Source: Halobaculum sp. MBLA0147 (GTDB taxonomy: Archaea > Halobacteriota > Halobacteria > Halobacteriales > Haloferacaceae). Taken from it: a stretch of DNA of 64,000 nucleotides. Location of the stretch: assembly GCF_041361345.1 (NCBI RefSeq), contig NZ_JBGKAD010000005.1:62001-126000 (forward strand), given 5' to 3'. The position numbers and the translations under genes were made by a program. The first letter of the stretch is position 1. Each line of letters starts with the position of its first letter. Positions 26,160 to 35,541 of the stretch are shown here, one piece after another. Below the pieces are notes generated by a model that saw nothing but the letters and a program-made list of their open reading frames with translations, was not told the DNA's origin and ran no database searches.

Positions 26160-27680
26160 ACATCCTCCTCCGCCTGAAGGCGGAGGAATCCCACGGTACC
26201 ACACCGCTGGGTTGGGATATTAGGGTTTGCAGTCTACCACCTCTATCCGAGGTTGGAATCCTCGGGAGAGGTCATGAAGGTAGACTCCGGGCTGTGCCAA
26301 CCAGCCGGTACTCCTATCTCCACCCAAATCGGGTGCAGACTCGGAGTTACTTTGGTTGATATCGAGACGGATGTTCTCCGCCCCGTTCACGTCCGCATTG
26401 AATGCCGCGTCACACGACTCACACACGTATAGGCCACGTTCAACACGCTGACTGTCGTCTTCCCTCCCGCAGACGCAACACGTCTTGCTCGTGCCCCGTT
26501 CAGACACGTCCACGACCTCGATGCCCTCGACTTTCACCTTGTATTCGAGGATGTTCGAAAATCTGTCGAACGCCCACCCGTGCAGGTCAAGGTTGCCGTG
26601 CTTGCCCCAGTTTTTCGACTCACCGTTCTTGTCCTCGCGGACACCAGCGAGTTTCCCGATGTTGATTCGGCCCACTTCTTGCTCGACACATCGCTCAACG
26701 ATGTGTTTCGCTAAGGAGTGGAAGAAGTGGGTGCGACGCTCTGACCACTTCCGGTGCAACCGAGTTACCTGCGCACTACTGCTGTCGTCGCACTTGGCAA
26801 TTTCCTTCGGGAAGTAGTAGCCGTCCTGTTTCAGGCGGTTGCCGGGGTACAGGTCTGCCTCTTCGGTGCTGTACGCGACGGCGGCGAAGTTGCTGATACC
26901 GAGGTCAACACCCGCCGTCTCGTCACCGGGAGCATCGGGCGTCTCGATCTCGTCCTTGCAGATGAGGTGAAGCTCCCACCGCTTCTTCGACTGGTCGTAG
27001 ACGGCCCTAACCTGTTGCAGATTCTCAACGGTGACGCCGGGTCGGGTTTCGTATTCGACAAGGATGTATTCCCGCGCTCGGGGGTACTCCTTGTGATTCG
27101 CGCCTTTTGACAGGCGGACACGGTTGTTCTTGGTGTCGTGGCGGAAGCCGTTCTGTTTCCATGTCACCGTCGAACGCGGGTGTTCTTCGTGGACGCGACG
27201 ACCTTGGTTGTCGTAGTAGTTTTCTTTGCGGTAACCGGGTGGGTTATCCCGTTCATCGTCGGAGCCGTACCACGAGTTGAAGGCTTCAGCGAGTTCCTCC
27301 AGAACCCGCTGACTGGACTGACTATGCAGCCCGTTGTACTTTGGATGGGTCTTCAACTCGTCTTTCAAGTCCCCGTGACCGGGAATCTCGCCGGTCTCCT
27401 CCCACACTTGGCGGGAGTGGTAGTTGGCGACGTTCCAGAGTTTGCTAGCACTCCACCCATGTCGGTTGAGCGAGTCCGCTACCTGTGAGTGGTTGCGGAT
27501 TGTCGCTCGGTGAGTGCGGTGGACTTCCAGCATTCTGAACGCGCGTATAACCGCTTATACTTTTGCTTCTTGTAAAGGTTGGTCTTTGGAGTCGGTTGAA
27601 TATCCAGATGTATCATCGGCGGTGGGATGTGGAGTGAGTTGTCGGATTCATCGCGCGCCTAAAGGCGCGGGTATTCTCCT
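26160..27680 (-). mobile_element. IS200/IS605-type tnpB element
   Basis: An element with only a tnpB gene (IS1341-like), bounded by hairpins. CCTCCGCCTGAAGGCGGAGG lies at 26167-26186 after the tnpB 3' end, and a CGCGCC/GGCGCG hairpin lies at 27654-27669 before the gene. No tnpA is present, so movement would need one elsewhere. The right-end hairpin and the 3' end of tnpB are where the guide (omega) RNA of such elements is normally made. The ends are estimated from the hairpins. Confidence 0.75.
26220..27533 (-). CDS. tnpB: TnpB, IS200/IS605 family RNA-guided nuclease
   Basis: 437 residues from the ATG at 27533. The N-terminus MLEVHRTHRATIRNHSQV is the usual start of haloarchaeal TnpB, so the protein is full length. 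The RuvC-like domain shows AGVDLGISN (first Asp) and NADVNGAENI (last Asp). A zinc ribbon CCVCGRE...CESCD lies before it. At the middle catalytic position, where TnpB normally has Glu (EDL), this protein reads INIGKLAGV, so the Glu is absent. It may be inactive or use another residue. It lies within its own element. Confidence 0.88.
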   Translation of the reverse strand: MLEVHRTHRATIRNHSQVADSLNRHGWSASKLWNVANYHSRQVWEETGEIPGHGDLKDELKTHPKYNGLHSQSSQRVLEELAEAFNSWYGSDDERDNPPGYRKENYYDNQGRRVHEEHPRSTVTWKQNGFRHDTKNNRVRLSKGANHKEYPRAREYILVEYETRPGVTVENLQQVRAVYDQSKKRWELHLICKDEIETPDAPGDETAGVDLGISNFAAVAYSTEEADLYPGNRLKQDGYYFPKEIAKCDDSSSAQVTRLHRKWSERRTHFFHSLAKHIVERCVEQEVGRINIGKLAGVREDKNGESKNWGKHGNLDLHGWAFDRFSNILEYKVKVEGIEVVDVSERGTSKTCCVCGREDDSQRVERGLYVCESCDAAFNADVNGAENIRLDINQSNSESAPDLGGDRSTGWLAQPGVYLHDLSRGFQPRIEVVDCKP

Positions 27681-27868
27681 TGTTCTTTATAAACTTGACA
27701 CCAAGCGAGTGGCGTTGTGGATCTACGCCACCTCCCAGCCGATGGGTCGGTCGGTCACATCGCTCGGATGCATCAGCGTTTCCTCGTAGGGTCCTAGCGG
27801 AACGCAGTGTCGAACCACGGCCGAAATGTGATTATCACCTGGCATTTGGTGGCCCTCTCAGTTGACTA

Positions 27869-27910
27869 GCTAACTAACAATGACAGGCTAGAACGGTGAT
27901 GTTAGTTAGC
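27869..27910. promoter_or_regulatory. Long inverted repeat, putative TbsP operator 1
   Basis: GCTAACTAACA at 27869-27879 and its perfect complement TGTTAGTTAGC at 27900-27910, arm centres 31 bp apart (three helical turns). It is 115 bases before the ATG of the first TbsP-type gene. The same motif precedes the second paralogue. AATGACAGGCT next to the left arm also mirrors AGCCTGTTGTTTCATT near the right arm. Confidence 0.65.
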
Positions 27911-28025
27911 CTGTTGTTTCATTGTTTTCTCGGCAGTCACAGTGTCGTTCCAGCCTACTGATCATCTTACAACATACTGTCTACACCGCTAATAGTAAGA
28001 ACCGGGATTTCCAATCATCGATACA

Positions 28026-28832
28026 ATGGCAGATCAGATTAGCGCGGAGACAGCAGCCGAGTTGCTCACGACACTATTTGCCGACGAGGAGGGAGACGCA
28101 CTGCTCGTTGACCCGCCGGTGACGCTCTTAGCGGCTCTCGGGGAGGTTGAGACGGACGCACTCCCGGAGACGCTACATGTGTTGGCTCGAGAGGAGCCGC
28201 TGAAGACTGCTCGCGATGATTTCCTAGTGGCCTCGAATCTTGCAGATCACGTTGAGGCAGATCGAATCGGTGTGCGCGTACTCACTGAGAGTGGTGAGAC
28301 GCCGCTGTTCGCGACTGCAGACTCGGTGTACGCTGTGGTCGATACTGAGGGCCTCCGGTCGATTGCATTCGCGACAGACGACGATGGTGTGATCGGCGAC
28401 GTGTACGAGACGTATCAGGAGCGGTTTGACGAGGCCGAGGCATTCGACCTCCGTACACCAGGTCGCACGCGAGCGATGGAGCAACTCGCAGCTGATGTGG
28501 GTGCAGGTGTCCAGGAGGACTTCCACGCAGTGCTCGCGAGTCTTGGTGAGGTAACCGAGGAGACGATTGACGAGGTAACGCTTGCGCTACTGATCGCGGC
28601 CCGGAATGAGGCCCAGCTCTATGATATTTCGAAGTGGGGCGAAGACACAGGCGTTGCCTCGAAGGCGACGTTCTCCCGGACGAAGGGCGAGCTTGAGGAG
28701 AACGGGTTCATCGAGACGGAGAAGGTGCCGATCGATGTTGGTCGGCCGCGCCTGCGACTGCTGCTGGCTGACGACGATTTCGCGAGCGCTGATCTCGACG
28801 AGTTCGCGACTGTCGCCCAAGAGAAGCTGTAG
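28026..28832 (+). CDS. TbsP-type (DUF5821) transcriptional regulator 1
   Basis: 268 residues, the usual family length. Family marks are TARDDFLVASNLADHV near residue 60, FDLRTPGRTRAM near 140, and the C-terminal winged helix YDISKWGEDTGVASKATFSR followed by VPIDVGRPRLRLLL near 200-250. TbsP in Haloferax acts with TrmB on glycolytic and gluconeogenic promoters. Here the gene is followed by a close paralogue and by a methylaspartate operon, so a role in that pathway is more likely. It has its own upstream inverted repeat. Confidence 0.82.
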   Translation: MADQISAETAAELLTTLFADEEGDALLVDPPVTLLAALGEVETDALPETLHVLAREEPLKTARDDFLVASNLADHVEADRIGVRVLTESGETPLFATADSVYAVVDTEGLRSIAFATDDDGVIGDVYETYQERFDEAEAFDLRTPGRTRAMEQLAADVGAGVQEDFHAVLASLGEVTEETIDEVTLALLIAARNEAQLYDISKWGEDTGVASKATFSRTKGELEENGFIETEKVPIDVGRPRLRLLLADDDFASADLDEFATVAQEKL

Positions 28833-28915
28833 TCGATTCGAGACGCTCGGACTCTCGCTTGAATCGGCAGGCTTCCGCTTGCTCCGCCTCAGTCCTGGCA
28901 GGCAGTGCTGGTCCA

Positions 28916-28957
28916 GCTAACCAACAGACGAGGATCAAACACCGTATGTTGGTTAGT
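28916..28957. promoter_or_regulatory. Long inverted repeat, putative TbsP operator 2
   Basis: GCTAACCAACA at 28916-28926 and TGTTGGTTAGT at 28947-28957, arm centres 31 bp apart, 120 bases before the ATG of the second TbsP-type gene. Sequence, spacing and distance to the gene match operator 1. Confidence 0.65.
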
Positions 28958-29077
28958 AGCTACGCAACCTACCCGCACTCTTCGGAGAACAGTGTGAGAG
29001 ACTCACGCTATGTCATCAACGTGTTTTCACGCACATCAGAAACGGTAAGTAATTCCGCCGTTACCGAGTGTGCGTAT

Positions 29078-29884
29078 ATGGCACATTACATTGGCGACGA
29101 AGCAGGGGTAGAATTGCTCACTGAGTTATTGGCTGAGCTACATGATGACGCACTCCTTGTCGATCCGTCGGCGTCGGTGCTCGCTGCACTCGGGGAGGTC
29201 GAGACAGACACGTTCCCACCGACGCTGGATGTGCTGGCACGAGAGAGCGTGCTGAAGACTGTCCGCGACGACTTTCTGGTCGCCTCGAATCTCGCGGACC
29301 ACATCGCTGCGGATCGCCTCACACTCCGGGTGTTCACCGGCACGCCAGAGACGACCATCCTCGCGACTCCTGAGATCGTGTACGCCATTGTCGGAGGCGA
29401 GGGATTGCAGCCGGTGGCTCTCTCCGAGGACGATGCGAGTGTGACTGCTGACGTGTGTGCGACGTACCGCGAACAGTTCGGTGAAGCAGAGTCGTTCAAT
29501 CTCCGGACACCAGGGCGACTGCGGGCACTTGAGCGGCTCGGGGCTGATGTTGGAACAGGGGTTCGAGAGGATCTTGAGACCATTCTCGGGACACTCGCGG
29601 AGGTGAGTGACGAGACGATTGACGAGGTGACACTTGCGTTGTTGGTGGCTGCCCGCAACGAGGCGCAACTCTACACGATCGGCCACTGGGGGGAAGATGT
29701 CGGGCTTGCCTCTCGAGCGACGTTCTCGCGGATGAAGACCGACCTTGAGGACGCTGGCCTGATCACCACGGAGAAGGTGCCGACCGACGTGGGGCGGCCA
29801 CGACTGCGACTGCTGCTGGCTGACGACGAGCTCGTGAGCGCTGATCTCGACACGTTCGCAGATGTCGCCCAACGGAAGTTGTAG
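29078..29884 (+). CDS. TbsP-type (DUF5821) transcriptional regulator 2
   Basis: 268 residues from the ATG at 29078, exactly the length of the first copy. The frame extends upstream to 28859 but runs across the inverted repeat, and that part has no family similarity. The two proteins are colinear, for example LLVDPSASVLAALGEVETD against LLVDPPVTLLAALGEVETD. The winged helix reads GEDVGLASRATFSR with VPTDVGRPRLRLLL. It is a tandem duplicate lying 157 bases before the glutamate mutase operon on the same strand. Confidence 0.82.
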   Translation: MAHYIGDEAGVELLTELLAELHDDALLVDPSASVLAALGEVETDTFPPTLDVLARESVLKTVRDDFLVASNLADHIAADRLTLRVFTGTPETTILATPEIVYAIVGGEGLQPVALSEDDASVTADVCATYREQFGEAESFNLRTPGRLRALERLGADVGTGVREDLETILGTLAEVSDETIDEVTLALLVAARNEAQLYTIGHWGEDVGLASRATFSRMKTDLEDAGLITTEKVPTDVGRPRLRLLLADDELVSADLDTFADVAQRKL

Positions 29885-30041
29885 GCAGACCGAGCCAGTC
29901 AGTACGTCTTGAGTGCGACGTAGGTCCGATTAGAGGCTTCGTCCCGTAGCGCCAGCTCTGGAACACTCTCCGGCATAGTCGACGCATGACGAACGGCAGT
30001 ACGTTTATCATCGATACGCTTCTGTCGAACGCCTACCGACA

Positions 30042-30512
30042 ATGACATCGACACAGACAGTCGTACTCGGGACGATCGGATCAGACGCGCACGCGGTCGG
30101 CATCACGCTGTTGGAACACGCACTGCGGGAGGGTGGGTTCGAGGTGTACAACCTTGGTGCCCAGACGCCACAGTCAGCGTTCGTCACGGAAGCCGACGAA
30201 CGGGACGCCGACGCGATCCTAGTGTCCTCGTTGTACGGGCACGCCAGACAGGACTGCGAGGGGTTCCACGATAGGCTCGCGGCGGCGGATGTCGACGCGG
30301 TGACGTTCATTGGCGGTAACCTCGCTGTTGGACAGACGACGTTCGAGAGCGTCCGGCAGGAGTTCCACGAGATGGGGTTTGACCGTGTGTTCGGGACTGA
30401 AGTCGGGTTCGACGAGGTGGTCAAGAGCCTCCGGGAGACTGTTAACAACGCCCCAGAACGAGCAGATGAACAAACCGGCGCTCAGACGGAGCCGACACGG
30501 CTCCGGTCGTAG
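30042..30512 (+). CDS. glmS: Methylaspartate (glutamate) mutase, S subunit
   Basis: 156-residue B12-binding subunit. The cobalamin motif DxHxxG is read as GSDAHAVGITLLEHAL near residue 13, followed by FIGGNLAVG near 90. With the E subunit it rearranges L-glutamate to threo-3-methylaspartate, the first special step of the methylaspartate cycle used by haloarchaea to assimilate acetyl-CoA. A TTTATC box lies about 36 bases upstream of the ATG. The C-terminal tail of 20 residues is disordered. This is the first gene of a five-gene operon with overlaps or short gaps. Confidence 0.9.
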   Translation: MTSTQTVVLGTIGSDAHAVGITLLEHALREGGFEVYNLGAQTPQSAFVTEADERDADAILVSSLYGHARQDCEGFHDRLAAADVDAVTFIGGNLAVGQTTFESVRQEFHEMGFDRVFGTEVGFDEVVKSLRETVNNAPERADEQTGAQTEPTRLRS

Positions 30513-30513
30513 C

Positions 30514-31980
30514 GTGGTCGAAGACGTTCGCCTCACGGACGAGGAACTGCGGCAGATCGACAGTGAGGTCCGCGAGGCGTGGCCCACGGCGGAGGCAGCA
30601 GACCCAAGCACGGCTGTGGAGTACCACCGCTCCGTCCCCGAGTCGGAACGGTTCGCGGCCGTCTTGGAGTCGGCAGATCGGGTGTTGCTCCAGCCGCGCG
30701 CCGGCGTTCCGACTGTCGACGGTCAGATCGAATTGCTTCGACAGCTGAAGACGGACGGTGGAGCCGATCTTCTGCCGGCGACTATAGACTCATACACCCG
30801 AGACAATGCCTACAGCGAGGCGGCGGCTGGGCTTGAACGCTCGCGTGAAACGGGCGACAACGAACTCAACGGATTCCCAGCTGTCAACCACGGTGTTGAC
30901 GGCTGTCGTGCTATAGTCGAAGCGACGGACGCCCCTGTTCAAGTACGACACGGGACGCCAGACGCTCGGACACTGGCGGCGGTAACACTCGCAGGTGGGT
31001 TCCAGAGCTTCGAAGGTGGTGGGATTAGCTATAACCTCCCGTACACCTCACACTACTCGTTGGCGGAGACCATCGAGTACTGGCAGTACGTCGACCGGTT
31101 GTGTGGAGCATACACAGAGCGCGGCGTCCGAATCAACAGAGAGCCGTTCGGTCCACTCACAGGGACACTTGTCCCGCCATCCATCTCAATCACCGTCTGT
31201 CTGATTGAGGGGTTGTTAGCGGCGACACAGGGTGTCGAGAGCCTGACGCTCGGTTACGGTCAGGTTGGTAACGTCGTTCAAGATGTGGCTGCGATCCAGG
31301 CGATGGAGTCACTCGGGGAATCAGTGTTACCGAGCTCGGTAACAGTGACGACCGTCTTCCACCAGTGGATGGGGGGGTTCCCCCGCGACGAGGCCCGGGC
31401 ACAGGGCGTGATCGGGCTGGGTGCGGCGACGGCTGCCCTCGCAGAGCCGGACAAGGTCGTGACGAAGTCGCCGCAGGAAGCAGTTGGCGTGCCGACGGCG
31501 GCCGCCAACGCCCGGGGGCTCCGCGCGACCAGACAGACCCTCCGGATGCTGTCGCCTCAAGAGATCGATCCTGACGGCGTCGAACGCGAACGGGATTTGA
31601 TTGAGCGGACGGTGCGATCACTGTTGGCGCGTGTGCGCGAACTCGGTGATGGTGACGTGGCCCAAGGAACGGTTCGAGCGTTCGAGACCGGCGCATTGGA
31701 CGTGCCGTTCCCCCCCAGTGACGCTGCTGCCGGAGACGTGTTGCCCGCCCGAGACGATGACGGCCGGGTGCGACTTCTAAAGTTCGGCAACCTCGCTGTC
31801 GACAACGACGTGGTCGCGACCCACGCCAACAGGCTTGACGAACGGGCTCAAACGGAGGGGCGTGAGCCCTCCTTCCGGATGGTCGCTGATGACGTGTCCG
31901 CGATTAGCCAGGGCCGTCTCGTCGGACGACCCGGTGACGACGCCGACCAGGCCGAGGAGGTGGGGACGGATGCAGATTGA
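30514..31980 (+). CDS. glmE: Methylaspartate (glutamate) mutase, E subunit
   Basis: 488 residues from the GTG at 30514, one base after the glmS stop. An ATG at 30466 would overlap glmS, and the added residues (RRSRHGSGRS) are not family-like. Family stretches include LLQPRAGVPTVDGQIELL, ADLLPATIDSYTRDN, GFPAVNHG, VRHGTPDAR and GGFQSFEGGGISYN. It forms the catalytic TIM barrel that works with GlmS. The stop lies 11 bases into the next gene. Confidence 0.9.
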   Translation: MVEDVRLTDEELRQIDSEVREAWPTAEAADPSTAVEYHRSVPESERFAAVLESADRVLLQPRAGVPTVDGQIELLRQLKTDGGADLLPATIDSYTRDNAYSEAAAGLERSRETGDNELNGFPAVNHGVDGCRAIVEATDAPVQVRHGTPDARTLAAVTLAGGFQSFEGGGISYNLPYTSHYSLAETIEYWQYVDRLCGAYTERGVRINREPFGPLTGTLVPPSISITVCLIEGLLAATQGVESLTLGYGQVGNVVQDVAAIQAMESLGESVLPSSVTVTTVFHQWMGGFPRDEARAQGVIGLGAATAALAEPDKVVTKSPQEAVGVPTAAANARGLRATRQTLRMLSPQEIDPDGVERERDLIERTVRSLLARVRELGDGDVAQGTVRAFETGALDVPFPPSDAAAGDVLPARDDDGRVRLLKFGNLAVDNDVVATHANRLDERAQTEGREPSFRMVADDVSAISQGRLVGRPGDDADQAEEVGTDAD

Positions 31981-33214
31981 ACGCGTGACCGCGACACCGG
32001 GCGTGGCGGGGTTCTTTTTTGACGATCAAGCGGCGATTCGCGATGGGGCGGCACCGGACGGCTTCGTCTACGACGGCAGCCCAGTGACGGACGGTTATCA
32101 AGAAATCCGCGAACCGGGCGAGGCGCTGCTCATCGCGGTGAAGACGAGCGACGGACAGACACATCAGGGAGACTGTGCAGCTGTTCAGTACTCCGGCGTC
32201 GGTGACCGAGACCCACTTTTTCGGGCAGCAGAGCACGCGCCGGTGGTAAACGAAGCAGTCGCGGACGCGCTCGTCGGCCGTGACGCTGCCGCGTTCGCCG
32301 CAAACGTTGACGCGGCGCTGACGGCGGCCGACGACGCCACCGACGACACCGCACACACTGCCCTCCGTTACGGCGTCTCACAGGCGTTGTTGGCGACGGC
32401 CGCGGCGGCGCAGGGGACAACCCGAACGCGGGTGCTCGCGTCAGCGGTTGGGACCGAGCCGGTGATTGAGCCCGTGCCCGTGTTTGGTCAAAGCGGCGAC
32501 GACCGCCGGCGAGGAGCAGAAAAGATGCTGGTCAAGCACGTCCCGGTGCTCCCACACGGACTGTTCAACGCCGTCTCAAAAGTCGGGACGAGCGGAGAAC
32601 GTCTCCGCGAGTACCTCTCATGGTTGTCCGACCGCGCGGACGAACTCGGATCACCGGGCTACACCCCGCGGTTCCACGTCGACGTGTACGGCATCATTGG
32701 TGATCTGTTCGGCCCACCATACGATCGTGCCGCAGTCGTCGACTACTTCGCCGATCTCCGGACAGCCGCTGCGCCGTACCCGCTTCAAATCGAGGGGCCG
32801 GTCGACGCGGGCGACCGTGCATCACAAATCTCCGCGATGGGGGAACTGCGCGATGGGCTGGCCGACGCCGGTGTCAATGTCGACATCGTCGCCGATGAGT
32901 GGTGTGACGACCGGGACGACGTGGCGGCGTTCGTCGACGCCGGCGCCGCCGACGTGGTCCAAGTGAAGACCCCAGACCTCGGTGAGCTCCGGGAGAGCGC
33001 CCGTGCCGTCCGCGACTGTGCGGGAACCGACAGCCGGGCGTATCTGGGAGGAACATGCAACGAGACGACCGTCTCGGCCCGTGCGTGTGCCCACGTCGCG
33101 CTGGCGACCGGCGCCGCCCAACTGCTGGCGAAACCGGGGATGGGATTCGACGAAGGGTACGCGGTCGTCACCAACGAGATGCGCCGGACGCTCGCCCGTC
33201 ACCGTGATCGGTGA
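31970..33214 (+). CDS. mal: Methylaspartate ammonia-lyase
   Basis: 414 residues, the normal length of the enzyme, which removes ammonia from 3-methylaspartate to give mesaconate. The start ATG at 31970 overlaps the end of glmE. Features of this enolase-superfamily enzyme are present: GVSQALL, MLVKHVPVLPHGLFNAV, FHVDVYGIIG, LQIEGPVD, DIVADEWC, and the catalytic lysine in VVQVKTPDLG. The C-terminal LGGTCNET and GMGFDEGY are also typical. A longer frame back to 31835 lies inside glmE and is rejected. Confidence 0.9.
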   Translation: MQIERVTATPGVAGFFFDDQAAIRDGAAPDGFVYDGSPVTDGYQEIREPGEALLIAVKTSDGQTHQGDCAAVQYSGVGDRDPLFRAAEHAPVVNEAVADALVGRDAAAFAANVDAALTAADDATDDTAHTALRYGVSQALLATAAAAQGTTRTRVLASAVGTEPVIEPVPVFGQSGDDRRRGAEKMLVKHVPVLPHGLFNAVSKVGTSGERLREYLSWLSDRADELGSPGYTPRFHVDVYGIIGDLFGPPYDRAAVVDYFADLRTAAAPYPLQIEGPVDAGDRASQISAMGELRDGLADAGVNVDIVADEWCDDRDDVAAFVDAGAADVVQVKTPDLGELRESARAVRDCAGTDSRAYLGGTCNETTVSARACAHVALATGAAQLLAKPGMGFDEGYAVVTNEMRRTLARHRDR

Positions 33215-33314
33215 TGACAGGATGGCGGCGCAACAACACGAGCCCGGATCCGACACCGTCTCAGGGAGTACAGCCACGAGACTGACACGCGGCCATAACA
33301 ACACTTCACAAGCG

Positions 33315-33941
33315 ATGACTGACGACACCCACCAGACTGACACGAACACCACGGACAGCCACACGGACGACGACACGGAAACGGTCACGCTCGCTTCTGG
33401 GTGGCACGGACGGTACTATGAGGACTTCGCCGTTGGAGAAGTGTACAAGCACCCATACGGCCGGACGGTGACGGAAACAGACAACGTCTGGTTCTCCAAT
33501 CTGACGATGAACGTCAACCCGATGCATTTCAACGAGGCGTACGCGGCTGACACGGAGTTCGACGGCCGGATCGTCAACGGACTGTACGTGATCGCACTAG
33601 CAGTCGGGATGAGTGTGATCGACGTGTCAGCCAACGCCACAGCCAACCTGGGATACGACGACATACGCCACCACGCGCCAGTCAGACACGGAGACACAAT
33701 CTTCGCTGAGAGCGAGGTGATCGCCCGACGAGAGTCAGAATCGCGTGACCACGCTGGGATCGTCACGACAGAACTCCGAGCGTACAACCAAGACGGACAG
33801 AAAGTGTTGTCGCTCACCCGGTCACCGATGGTATTGAAACGAGCACACGCAACACCGTCGGCAGAACAGCCGCCAGGCTGGCCGACGGGAGTCGGCACGC
33901 AGTCGGGCGACGAACGGGCAGCAAGGGGTGACGGTCAGTGA
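33315..33941 (+). CDS. mch: Mesaconyl-CoA hydratase-like MaoC/hotdog protein
   Basis: 208 residues from ATG 33315; ATG 33222, only 7 bases after the mal stop, would add 31 disordered residues and is possible. The hotdog hydratase core starts at GRYYEDFAVGEVYKHPYGRT and holds NVNPMHFNEAYAADTEF, the MaoC signature with its His and Asn, then GRIVNGLYVIAL. In the methylaspartate cycle this enzyme hydrates mesaconyl-C1-CoA to beta-methylmalyl-CoA. The N-terminal 30 residues are rich in Thr and Asp. The stop overlaps the next GTG. Confidence 0.82.
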   Translation: MTDDTHQTDTNTTDSHTDDDTETVTLASGWHGRYYEDFAVGEVYKHPYGRTVTETDNVWFSNLTMNVNPMHFNEAYAADTEFDGRIVNGLYVIALAVGMSVIDVSANATANLGYDDIRHHAPVRHGDTIFAESEVIARRESESRDHAGIVTTELRAYNQDGQKVLSLTRSPMVLKRAHATPSAEQPPGWPTGVGTQSGDERAARGDGQ

Positions 33942-35422
33942 CGACACCGACGTTCAGCGAGGACCTCCAGCGGGTCGGCGATGTCCCCGTGACTGACGCC
34001 GCGACGGCCGCCGCGAGCGTCAACGACGATGCTACGCTATTGGTCTCTGGGTTCGGGAGTGTCGGCGATCCAAAGGCAGTCCCGCTGGAGATTGCCAAGG
34101 CAGCCGAAGCAGGGGAACGCGACCCGGAACTGACAGTCGTGTCCGGTGGCAGTGTCGGCGATCCGATCGATACGGCACTGATCCAAGCGGACGCTGTCGC
34201 GCGCCGATACCCATACCAGGCCCGGAGTGCGGCCCGCACGGCCGTTGACGATCGCTCGGTCGCGTTCGCCGACCGCGGGATCGCCGGACTCTCGGACGAG
34301 GTTCGGTTCGGTCGGCTTGTAGACCCAGACATCGCTGTCGTAGAGGCGGTCGCTGTCGGTCACGACTGGCTAGTCCCATCAACCTCACTCGGGCAGACGC
34401 CAGGGTACGTCGCCGCTGCTGACGAGCTCGTCGTTGAGGTGAACGCTGCACAGCCGGTTGCCCTCGGGCAGTTCCACGACGTGTATCTTACGGATGCGCC
34501 GCCAAATCGTGATCCGATCCCGTTATCGGCTCCAGGCGACCGAATCGGTGACCCGTTTGTTCGGTTCGACTCCGAGAAGCTCCGGGCAGTGGTTCAGACA
34601 AATGAACCGGATGATCCCTACAAGTTTCGCGAACCGACAGCGGCTGATCGAGCAATCGCCGACAACGTCGTTCAGTTCCTCCGAACGGAGGCCGACCGCG
34701 ACCCAGTCGTCGCCGACGCGCCGACGCTCCAGTTTGGTGTCGGGAGTCTTGGGAACGCACTGATGGGCGCACTTGCCGACACCGAGCTCCTCAACGGTGA
34801 CGGTCCGCCGCTGCGGTACTTCGGCGAGGTAATCCAAGACGGCCTGCTTGATATCCTTGACACGGGAAGGCTCGCTGCCGCCTCCGCCACCTCGCTCGCC
34901 CTGTCGGCAGACGGCCAAGAACGACTGTTCGCCGAGCCAGAGCGGTACGCTGACCGCATCGTGTTGCGGCCGTCTGCGGTGTCGAACGCGCCCGCGCTCA
35001 TCGATAGGACCGGTGTCGTCGCCATCAACACCGCTGTCGCGGTCGATATCTACGGGCACGTCAACAGCACGCACCTCAACGCCACGCACGTCCTCAACGG
35101 TGTTGGAGGAAGCGTCGACTTCCTCCGGAACGCCCACTGTTCAATCGTCGCAACCCCTGCGACCGCTGCCGATGGCGACGTGTCTACTGTGGTGCCGATG
35201 GTGTCGCACGTCGATCACACGGAACACGACATCGACGTGGTCGTCACCGAACATGGGGTGGCCGACCTCCGCGGGTGTTCGCCCGTTGAGCGCGCCGAGC
35301 GTATACTTCGAATCGCCGACCCGGCTTTCCGCCCTGACCTCCGCCGGTACCTCGACCACGCCCGGACGAGTGGCGGACACGTCCCACACGATCTTGACCG
35401 CGCGTTCGACTGGCAACGTTAA
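33938..35422 (+). CDS. Class I CoA-transferase (acetyl-CoA hydrolase family)
   Basis: 494 residues from a GTG that overlaps the previous stop (GTGA). It belongs to the acetyl-CoA hydrolase/Cat1 transferase family. LVSGFGSVGDPKAVPL is near residue 31, and RYFGEVIQDGLLDIL near 300 contains the glutamate that forms the CoA thioester. VVTEHGVADLRG is near 435. In this operon the likely job is moving CoA from succinyl-CoA to mesaconate. In Haloarcula that step is done by an unrelated class III (CaiB-type) enzyme, so the function here is inferred from position. Confidence 0.8.
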   Translation: MTTPTFSEDLQRVGDVPVTDAATAAASVNDDATLLVSGFGSVGDPKAVPLEIAKAAEAGERDPELTVVSGGSVGDPIDTALIQADAVARRYPYQARSAARTAVDDRSVAFADRGIAGLSDEVRFGRLVDPDIAVVEAVAVGHDWLVPSTSLGQTPGYVAAADELVVEVNAAQPVALGQFHDVYLTDAPPNRDPIPLSAPGDRIGDPFVRFDSEKLRAVVQTNEPDDPYKFREPTAADRAIADNVVQFLRTEADRDPVVADAPTLQFGVGSLGNALMGALADTELLNGDGPPLRYFGEVIQDGLLDILDTGRLAAASATSLALSADGQERLFAEPERYADRIVLRPSAVSNAPALIDRTGVVAINTAVAVDIYGHVNSTHLNATHVLNGVGGSVDFLRNAHCSIVATPATAADGDVSTVVPMVSHVDHTEHDIDVVVTEHGVADLRGCSPVERAERILRIADPAFRPDLRRYLDHARTSGGHVPHDLDRAFDWQR

Positions 35423-35541
35423 CCAACTGTTTCACGTGCGTCTACCGGCATCCAACCCCGATCGACGACACGTACACACCAAGCGAGCAGATGGCACTGC
35501 ACGATGCAATCGCAACCGTGATCGAAGCTACTGATGCGTGG

